The notes under the pieces are model-generated. The model saw only the letters and a list, made by a program, of their open reading frames with translations. It did no database searches and was not told the DNA's origin. This document shows, piece by piece, positions 9,446 through 16,557 of a stretch of DNA of 21,199 nucleotides. This stretch comes from Pavlovales sp. CCMP2436. Taxonomy: Eukaryota; Haptophyta; Pavlovophyceae; Pavlovales. Numbering within the stretch: position 1 is the stretch's first letter; every line of letters starts with the position of its first letter. The stretch spans positions 83,100-104,298 of the forward strand of contig MU631511.1 in NCBI GenBank assembly GCA_026770615.1, written 5' to 3'. The position numbers were made by a program, and so were the translations under genes.

Positions 9446-9630
9446 CAGCCGAGCCGAATGAGCCGAGAGCGCGAGCGCGGTGCCGAAGAGTGCCGCAGAG
9501 TGTTAATCACGTCCCTACACCGCCATCGTGCAGGCGGACCGCGCGGACTGTTCTCGCTCTCGCAGCACCGACCAGCCCCAGTCTCGCGCGCGTTCGGTTC
9601 CCAGCCCCAAGTCTCGCAGCTCGGGGCGCC
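9446..9630. promoter_or_regulatory. Shared upstream region between the divergent deaminase and PEX5 genes
   Basis: Only 185 bp separate the two start codons, so both promoters or 5' UTRs must lie here or inside the neighbouring gene. The region is GC-rich and no TATA box is visible. It contains direct repeat copy B. On the PEX5 side the frame is open upstream to 9394 but has no ATG before 9631. Confidence 0.55.
9456..9496. repeat. Direct repeat copy B, a relic of the deaminase C-terminus
   Basis: Identical to 8050-8098 except for an 8-base deletion that removes the stop codon. On the minus strand it reads AALFGTALAL, then SAHSARL, in frame with the deaminase ATG at 9445. A TAA lies six codons or fewer upstream of the relic. 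Confidence 0.85.
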
Positions 9631-12499
9631 ATGCTCGCCGACCTGGCCACCTCGGCGGACTGCGTCGTCGGGCCCTCGGGCGTCAACCCGCTCCGCGCAC
9701 TGGCCAACGCGGTCGACGGCTCTGTGCCGCACGGCTTCGACCTCGCCGGCGCGTTCGGCGGCGGCTCCTCCTCGCTGCTGCTCGGCCGCGATGGCGCCGG
9801 CGCCTCGGCCCATGGCGCTGCGGCCGGCCCCTCTGTGGCGTTCGAGCAGGCGCAGCATGAGACGTTCGCGCGGCACTTTGCAGGTGCGGGCAAGCAGCCG
9901 ATGCACCCGGCGCTCGAGCGCGCGTGGGTGCAGAACGCGCTGCGCCAGCCGAGCGGCGCGGCGGAGACAGCGTGGGCGCACGCGGCCGCCGCACAGCCGA
10001 GCGGCGCGGCGGAGGCGGCGTGGGCGCATGCGGCCGTCGCGCAGCCCATGCCGCTGCAGCCTATGCCGCTGCTGCAGCACCACGCGCTCGCGCCGCTGCG
10101 CGCCCTCCCCGCAGCGGACGCAAACCCGGCCGTGACCGAGTGCTTCCGCGCGCTCGTGCACGCAGACGAGAGCGTGCCGCAAGGGCACCTGCGCGCTCTC
10201 GCCTCCGCGATGAGCCGCTCGCTGCCGCCTGACGAGCGCGAGCGCGTCGCCGCGCGCGCGGGGACGCTCGTGCGGCTCGCGCTGGGCGAACGCGCGGACT
10301 CCGGCGCGGGCACCGAGCGGCTGCGGATGCTGAGCGAGGAGCTGGGTGCGCCTGCGTTGCTGCGCGGCATGCCGAGCATGGCGAGCGTGGACGAGCTCGC
10401 GCAGGCGGGCGGCTGGGCCAATGAGTTTGCCGCGGGGCGCGCGGGCGGCGGCGTGGCGCTGCACGCCGGGCCGGTACACCCCGGGCTGCTCGCCGCGGGC
10501 CCGGGGCTCGGCGGTGGCGGCCAAGGGCTCGCCGGCTCCTTCTGGGCGGCGCGCGCCGTGCGCGCAACAGAGGGCGGCGCGGAGGCGGCGCAGCCGGACA
10601 GCCTGGCCGCCGCTGCCGCTGCCCACCAGGATGCACAGGCCTCCCACCGGCTGCGCTCGGAAGGGGGCGGCTCGGTGCAGCAGCAGCCGGCGGCGCAGCA
10701 GGCGGGGCCGGCGGACTCGGAGGCGCGCGACGTGGCCGGGTCGATGATCGAGGCGCTCGAGGCGAACGCAGCCGACGACGCGCGCTTCGGCAGCTCGCAG
10801 CTGCTGCAGTGGCTGCGCGGTGTGCACGACGGCTCCGTCGAGCTCGGCGGCGATGAGGGCGCGGTGCTGGCGGCGGCCGAGCAGGCGGGGCAGGCGAGTG
10901 CGGCGGCGGAGGGCGGCAGCGCGCGCGCTATGGCCGCGGCCGCTGAGCGCGCCTGGACGGACGCGCTGACGGGCGACGTGGCAGACGCGTCGCTCTTCGA
11001 GGGCCTGTGGGACAACCTTGGGCTCGACGGCAGCAGCAGCGCCAAGCCGGCGGGCGGCGTGGCGCAGCGCGGCGCGGCGGAGCGCTTCGGGCCCGCGGCG
11101 GCCGAGGCGGAGGCGCGCGGGGCGGGCGCGCAGCTGGGCGGAATGCCGGGCGAGGTGGAGCGCGCCCTCGCCGCCGCGCTCGACTCGCTTGACCGCGCGC
11201 GCGGGGAGCCAGTCACCGAGCGCGCACCGCCGCCGTACGAGTTCCAGTCGGCCAACCCCTTCGCTGGCCGGTCGCCCTTGGAGGCGCTCGCGGCGGCGCG
11301 CGCGCTGCACGTGGCGGGGCGGCTGTCCGAGGCCGTGCTCGCGGCGGAGGCGGCCGCGCAGCAGACCCCGGCCGACTCGACGGCGTGGCAGCTCCTCGGC
11401 CAGCTGCACGCCGACTCGGACGACGACGCGGCCGCCATCGTGGCGCTGCGGCACGCGGTGGCCGCCGACCCGGCGAACGGCGCGGCGCGGCTTCTGCTCG
11501 GCGTCTCATGCACCAACGAACTCGACCAACCCATGGCCCTGCACCACCTGCGCCAGTGGCTGCGCACCCACCCCAACGCGCGCCTCGCCGCACTCGCCGC
11601 GGAGGCGGACGCGGCGGGCGGCATGCAGGGGGGACAGGGAGGCGGGTGGGAGCGGAGCGACCCCTTCGCTGCGCACGAGCGGCTGGCCTCCCTCTTCCAG
11701 CGCGCGGTGGCGGAGGCGGCGGAGGCGGAGGAAGCAGACGTGCAAGCCGGTAATCATACGCGTACCCCTACTCCTACTACTGCTACTACTCCTGCTACTC
11801 CTACTACGACTACAGCTGCTGCTGCTGCTACTACCACCACCACCACCACTACTACTACCACCACTACTACTACTACTACTACTACGACTAACACGAACAA
11901 TACTAGTAGTAGTAACAGTAATACAATTTATATTCATAGCAATACTAACAATCATATTCACAATGCCAACAATCATAATCGTTTCAACTCATAAATTAAC
12001 ACCATATGAACTCAATCGTATCGAAATCGTATAAACTGATCAACTCACAAACTAACAGTGCAATCGTATAAACTGATCAACTCACAAACTAACAGTGTTG
12101 GGTGTCCTCTTCAACCTCTCGCTCGATTACGACGCGGCCGCCCACGCCTTCGAGCGCGCGCTGCAGCTCCGGCCGGGCGACTACTCGCTCTGGAACAAGC
12201 TCGGCGCCACGCGTGCTAACGCGATGCGCCCTGAGCAGGCGCTCGACCCGTACGTGCGCGCACTCGAGCTGCGCCCCGACTACGTGCGCGCGCTGACCAA
12301 CCTTGGCATCTCGTACGGCAACCTTGGGCAGACGATGGAGGGCGCCGCGTGCTACCTGCGCGCGCTCGAGCTCAACCCGCGCGGCGCGCACATCTGGAGC
12401 TACCTCATCATGCTCCTACACAAAGGCGGCCACCCCCAGCTAGCCGAGCGCGCGGCGGCGCGCGACGTGGAAGCCTTCAGGGGCGCAGTCGACTTTTAG
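9631..12499 (+). CDS. PEX5: PEX5, peroxisomal targeting signal 1 receptor, two exons
   Basis: Exons are 9631-11749 and 12096-12499, 2523 nt or 840 residues. The ATG at 9631 is chosen because the protein then begins [11 protein letters not shown] with NPLRALAN after it, the PEX5 N-terminus with the conserved Cys at position 11 used for monoubiquitination and recycling. The long, disordered, Ala/Gly-rich N-terminal half has one canonical WxxxF motif (WANEF, 262-266) and several Trp-centred relatives. [15 protein letters not shown] resembles a PEX7-binding box. From about residue 536 (YEFQSANPF) the TPR domain follows: [36 protein letters not shown], then after splicing [44 protein letters not shown] and a short tail. 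These are hallmark PEX5 blocks binding the C-terminal SKL-type signal of cargo. It shuttles between cytosol and the PEX13/PEX14 docking complex. A 16-residue unit is duplicated in the N-terminal half (9946-10041). If the intron is retained the frame ends at 11994 with a poly-Thr tail and lacks the last TPRs. Confidence 0.95.
9946..10041 (+). repeat. 48-bp tandem duplication inside PEX5
   Basis: Two adjacent 48-bp units encode [16 protein letters not shown] and [16 protein letters not shown]. The duplication adds a Trp-containing segment to the cargo-import half of the receptor and keeps the frame. Confidence 0.9.
11750..12095 (+). other. PEX5 intron with a large trinucleotide microsatellite
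   Basis: GTAATC donor and CTAACAG acceptor, 346 nt, phase 1. Positions about 11765-11890 are ACT/TAC, GCT and ACC triplets. The 3' part is AT-rich with ATAATCG-like words. Unlike most such tracts it is in frame with the upstream exon and encodes threonine if retained. Confidence 0.9.
12025..12097 (+). repeat. Tandem duplication of the PEX5 3' splice site
   Basis: A 36-bp identical unit starts at 12025 and 12062 (37-bp period). Each ends with a branch-point-like CTAAC and AACAG|TG. The upstream AG (12057-12058) would add 37 nt and shift the frame; only the downstream AG (12094-12095) restores the PEX5 frame. Confidence 0.9.
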
Positions 12500-12602
12500 C
12501 CCGCTGGCCCTGACATGACCGTGAGAGTGCGACTGCGAGTGCATCCATCGCGCATGTAATTATTGCACGCCAATAGGCGATATCTAAATGAATCATACCC
12601 AT

Positions 12603-13075
12603 GGCTATGGCTCAGGTCATCCCCGGTCAGAGGACGACCATCTTGAGCGCTTCGCCGAGACAACAACGAAATGTGGCCAATAATATATTTAAATATATGT
12701 ATCTGCAGTAACTAGATTCGTATCTAACTTGTTATAAAATGGACGCTCAATAACTAACTTGCCTCTTAAAAATACATATAAAAATTCAAAATGCTATATA
12801 CTGTATCCAAATTTTCTCACATTTTAATATTTTCTTCGTTGTGCTAAATACTGTATCCACCAATCCCCCATTTTAAAAAGACCACTTTTTTAGTTACTGA
12901 TTTACTACCCCACGCATTCAAATTCACAAATTTCTGATAAATGTACAGCATAGAGCTCTCCGATACGAATCCAGCAAGCCTAGAGCGAGCTCTATCTTCA
13001 ATTATGGAGGCGCATAGTGCTCAGGATGGTCGTCCCCCACTTGCGGACTGATCGGGGGTGACCGAAGCCATAGCC
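12603..13075. mobile_element. Fold-back or MITE-like element with diverged terminal inverted repeats
   Basis: The arm 12603-12651 (GGCTATGGCTCAGGTCATCC, then GACGACCATCTTGAGC) matches the reverse complement of 13016-13075 (GGCTATGGCTTCGGTCACCC, then GACGACCATCCTGAGC), which has an extra 11-12 bases. Inside, GATTCGTATC (12715) and GATACGAATC (12962) continue the symmetry. The AT-rich interior has no coding frame. Target-site duplications are not obvious. Confidence 0.55.
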
Positions 13076-13444
13076 CCATCAAATAAGCTATCATTATTGT
13101 AGTAATTCTAATAAATTACATATGTAACTACTTCAGCAATCATAACATATTCTTTTCTTAAATGATACCTCTCGACTCCCACTTGCGCGTAAGTCGTCAA
13201 CGCGCTGACTGCGATAGCAGTGTTCGAGTCGAGACGTAACTGCACCATACTTAATTATTTATGTAACTAAAGTTATTTAATCTTAAATATTCAGAATAAA
13301 TATTCGTTCATCACTCCAGGCCCGTGCCATATGTACGCCGGTTCGCACTCATTTGTTGTTATTATTCTAATTATTGCGCGCAAAGCCAACTATTTTATTT
13401 CACACTAATCTCAGATCGTCCAGTCTATTACCCGTATGCTTCAC

Positions 13445-13507
13445 TATATATATTAGCGGCTCAGCATGGTTCAACAGGTGTTGTTCAGTCACTGGCTTGG
13501 TCGACGT
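13445..13507 (+). repeat. Dispersed repeat R, copy 4
   Basis: TATATATATTAGCGGCTCAG, CATGGTTCAACAGG, TGTTGTTCAGTCACTGGCTT and GGTCGACGT; it then diverges. Confidence 0.85.
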
Positions 13508-13710
13508 GCTTCACTATATATTAATGGGGGTGCAGTATGGGGGTACGCAGTTTCAGTTTCTCTACATGAGTAACTATTTTTCAGACATTTCTGTGACCGC
13601 TATACACTGGTCACTTGAGTAAGTGATAGGTGTTGAGTGATAGGTGCCCAGCTATCACTCACTCGGCAACCACCCCCCCTAGCGGTCATTGTTGGCGGTA
13701 TGGCTAGCAA

Positions 13711-13803
13711 AACATTCAGAACAGTCAGACGCCAGCTTGAATCCCTATCAGTCAGTATATTTATGATAGGGATTCAAGCTGGCGTCTGACTGTTCTGAAT
13801 GTT
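13711..13803. repeat. Perfect 40-bp inverted repeat with a 13-nt loop
   Basis: 13711-13750 and 13764-13803 are exact reverse complements, separated by GTCAGTATATTTA. RNA from either strand would fold into a long perfect hairpin. The right arm is also the first of three direct copies. Confidence 0.9.
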
Positions 13804-13968
13804 GTGCTGGTCTAAATGCTAAATATATATATACTAATAGGGATTCAAGCTGGCGTCTGACTGTTCTGAATGTTGTGCTGGTCTGAGCGCTGCGTCGCTC
13901 ATTGCCTATATATATTACTAATAGGGATTCAAGCTGGCGTCTGACTGTTCTGAATGTTGTGCTGGTCT
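13767..13968 (+). repeat. Three direct copies of a 46-47-bp unit separated by TA runs
   Basis: The unit beginning TAGGGATTCAAGCTGGCGTC and ending GTTGTGCTGGTCT starts at 13767, 13838 and 13922. Copies 2 and 3 are followed by GAGCGCTGCGTCGCTCATTG, and the second leads directly into repeat R copy 5. TA microsatellites separate the units. Confidence 0.9.
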
Positions 13969-13997
13969 GAGCGCTGCGTCGCTCATTGCCTGCTGCG

Positions 13998-14112
13998 TAT
14001 ATATATAGCGGCTCAGCATGGTTCAACAGGTGTTGTTCACTCACTGACTTGGTCGACGTCAGACGTTAGTCCTGGCAGCAGGAATGGTGGTGGCAGAGGT
14101 GAGGTTGGTGGT
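13998..14112 (+). repeat. Dispersed repeat R, copy 5 (long)
   Basis: TATATATATAGCGGCTCAGC, then ATGGTTCAACAGG, TCACTCACTGACTTGGTCGA, CGTCAGACGTTAGTCCTGGC, AGCAGGAATGGTGGTGGCAG and AGGTGAGGTTGG. Together with 7487-7598 it defines an R unit of at least 110 bp. Confidence 0.85.
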
Positions 14113-14580
14113 GAACTCGTAGCAATTGCCACAGGCTTACTGCAGTATGCATATACTATAGCTATATCGCCTGCATGCCCAAGCACACTGCACAGCCCAG
14201 TGATGAGGTCTTATCTACTCGATAGGTAAGGAATCACAACAGTGATTAGTCAGGCTAAGTTTGGCAGCCATTTCGGTGTTTCAGCATATCGAGTGCTTCA
14301 GTCGCTCAGCTTCTGTAGCCTGCTTCGCCCCCCGTCTTATCGCTCTCTTAGTCGAACCTGCCGCCCGTCGACCTCTTGACGGGCACCGTCTAGCCCTGCA
14401 AGGACTAGACGAGAGATGACGCTGATCGGCGTATCCAACAGTCATGTCACTCGACCGCCGAGTGATAGCTAAGTGCTTAATATATAAATTGATCCAAATA
14501 TTTAATTATCTCATATTATGGTGGTTATATGGTAGAAAAAAATTGAGGTGCGCAATTTTTTAAGAAAAACGTGAAGCGAT

Positions 14581-14668
14581 TGAGAGAGCAGGGATCCACC
14601 AGCCATATACGCGAGATTTTAGGTCCTTAATTTTTTTATCATGTGGCTGGTGTATCCCTGCTCTCTCA
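14581..14668. repeat. Imperfect hairpin, stem about 25 bp
   Basis: TGAGAGAGCAGGGA (14581-14594) pairs exactly with 14655-14668. The stem continues through ACCAGCCA/TGGCTGGT with a small mismatch and bulge. The loop is AT-rich. Confidence 0.8.
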
Positions 14669-14677
14669 TTGGCGGAT

Positions 14678-14725
14678 AGCTCTCACTCAGTCGCTGGGGC
14701 TTTCTTGGCGCCACGAGTGAGAGCT
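14678..14725. repeat. 11-bp inverted repeat AGCTCTCACTC/GAGTGAGAGCT
   Basis: Exact arms at 14678-14688 and 14715-14725 flank 26 bases. It lies in a cluster of GCTATCACTCACTC words and may be the end of a small element. Confidence 0.7.
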
Positions 14726-15012
14726 GCTATCACTCACTCATTTTTGTGGGTCCCCCGCCTAGGCTATCACTCACTCGCTTGTGGAGCTCTACGGTTTAGC
14801 TAACGGTCACTTGAGAATAGCGGTCACAGGAATTCTGCTATTTATTTATTATTTGAATTATTTTCTCAAATTTCAATCTACAGCCCTGCCCAAGATAGAT
14901 GTCTGCTTTCTCGTTTTCGACCACAGATATTTCGAGCAGAGATTTGGCGGGGCGGGTTTGGGGCGGGTTTGGGCCTGGCCTAGGGCCTATTGGCGGACGC
15001 AATAACTATGAG

Positions 15013-15590
15013 GGATTTATTTTTTATAACGTGGATCCTGCGGACCTGAGGCTGGTAAACAAGGTTTTAACTATTTTCAAACTGATTGTGCTATTTTTGA
15101 ACTGATTGCGCTATTGTTAAGAATCCAATTTGTAAGCCAAATCGGGGTACAAAGAAGAGCGCGAAAATGGTTATTTATAAACTGAGTGTTTCCAAACTGG
15201 TTCTGGTTTTTACATATGGTTATTTATGAACTGAGTGTTTCCAACAGGATTGTTATTTACACAATTATGGGGGATTTAACTATTTTTAAGCTGATTGTGC
15301 TATTTTTGAACTGATTGTGCTATTTTTAAGAATCCAGTTTAGGATCCAAATCGGAGAACAAAGAAGAAAAGCTGTAATTATGGACGGGGGGGGGGTGAGT
15401 TTCGTTAAACTTGCAGATTTTCGCTTTTGCTTATTTATAAACTGAGTGGTTTCAAACTTGTTTTGGATTTTATATATTGTTATTTATGAACTGAGTTTTC
15501 TAAACTAGTCTGGGTTTTTACCTATGGCTTTTGGTTATTTTTGAACTGAGTGATTCCAAACTGGATTGAATTTTACCTATTGTACATAGG
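15013..15590. repeat. Higher-order minisatellite, 20-bp and 48-bp units
   Basis: There are three parts. CTATTTTTGAACTGATTGTG occurs in pairs at about 15069-15115 and 15278-15330. Each pair is followed by AAGAATCCA-(G/A)TTT and ACAAAGAAGA. After that come 48-50-bp units with TTAT(T)TAT(A/G)AACTGAGTG at about 15170, 15218, 15429, 15478 and 15533. The whole block repeats with a period of roughly 210-260 bp. Confidence 0.8.
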
Positions 15591-15607
15591 TTTAAGAATT
15601 GTTTGCA

Positions 15608-15633
15608 CCGGCGCCGCCGCCGCCGCCGCCGCG
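15608..15633. repeat. GCC trinucleotide microsatellite
   Basis: A run of GCC triplets in AT-rich sequence, with no open gene around it. Confidence 0.9.
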
Positions 15634-15779
15634 AATTAAAGGTATAAAATTAAAATGACAAGCGCTAATGCGCAGCTCGCCTAACCGCCGGGGGCGGTAA
15701 TCTCCAGCCCCTGGTCTAGTTCCAGGCGGCGGGGTGACTAAATAATCCTCCACTTATCTTAAAAGAACTCTCTCCTCAT

Positions 15780-16349
15780 CTAAGGTGGTTGCGGTTGTTG
15801 GCCTGGGATAAGTGGTTTGGTTCCTCTGTAGTGTGAGCCGATGTTGCTGTGTATCACGCGGATGGGCGTGGATCCGAGGTCTGTTTGTCTGGGTGTGTTT
15901 ATCAGTGTGACTCGTAAATGTTATCGGAGCCTGCGTGCCCCTAGTCTTGGTGCTGCTGGTGGCGCCCATTGGACGCTTTTAAGTTATTTTGGTAGTGGAT
16001 GGGCTGGGTGAGGTAGGTTGGGGTCTGGGCCTGCCATTTGAATAAATAAGGTTGGGGTCACATCTATTCCCACTTGCTTGTGAGTGGCTATTGCTATGTC
16101 GATCCGTAGGATGGTTGCTATGCTGTAGACCATGTTGTTGTGTATCCGACCGCCTTCCTTTGCCTGGTATGCCATCGACCACATGGGAGCGGTGCTGTTG
16201 CCACAAGGATCTGTTGGGTCTTCGTTGGGCCGTCTGAGGTCCAAGTGGTTCTGGACGTTTTCGGGTAGCGCCCGGGCGTGGGCTATGGCTCGTTCGCGGA
16301 GGTTAGCTGCTGCTTGTTTGTGACGTGCACCGCTGCCGTCGATTCCCAT
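15780..16349 (-). pseudogene. Decayed OTU-type cysteine protease fragment
   Basis: One minus-strand frame is open from above 16349 to TAA at 15984-15986. It then continues in the same frame past a second TAA (15921-15923) to TAG at 15780-15782. Seen in order: AANLRERAIAHARALPENVQ, a Trp/Gly region (MWSMAYQAKEGGRIHNN), MVYSIATILRIDIAIAT, and after the two stops IRVIHSNIGSHYRG. This order (LR helix, xxIAxxLxxxIxI strand, final HY with the catalytic His) matches the OTU deubiquitinase fold. The expected DGxC active-site Cys block is not recognisable; DGSGARH may be its remnant. OTU domains of this kind are common in algal mobile elements. The two stops and missing Cys suggest it is dead. The family call is tentative. 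Confidence 0.45.
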
Positions 16350-16557
16350 GGCTGCGTAGAGGGGTGCGAGCTGGGTACCAGAGAAAACTTTGTTTTCATA
16401 GGTTCACCAGGATTTTTGTTTTTCAATACAGTAAATCTTGGACCTCAGCACTAGATCGCGTCCTAACCGTCCAAGCCCGCTGCACGTCGACTAGATCACG
16501 ATATCCAAGCCGACGGCAGCACGAACGTCCACGCACGCCGCAACTCAAGCCCACAGC

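Larger units (their letters stand above)
12500..15779. other. Gene-free stretch, AT-rich, built of repeats and fold-backs
   Basis: No open frame here has a recognisable domain. The listed elements cover much of it. Unlisted details: GCTA(T/A)ATACTGTATCCA occurs twice (about 12791 and 12842), and GCTATCACTCACTC occurs at 13651, 14726 and 14763. Short inverted repeats include CTCGACTC/GAGTCGAG (13171/13226) and CGTCTAG/CTAGACG (14387/14405). Confidence 0.6.

Noticed and set aside
9394..9630. N-terminal extension of PEX5 to 9394
   Set aside because: It starts at GTG, has no ATG, is Arg-rich, and the true N-terminus with Cys11 starts at 9631.
9445..11624. Antisense frames of 669 and 705 codons opposite PEX5
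   Set aside because: They are Arg/Ala- and Ser/Ala-rich shadows of a strongly supported gene in GC-rich DNA, with no domain of their own.
13711..13968. CRISPR-like array
   Set aside because: Only three direct copies, TA-run spacers, one inverted copy and eukaryotic context.
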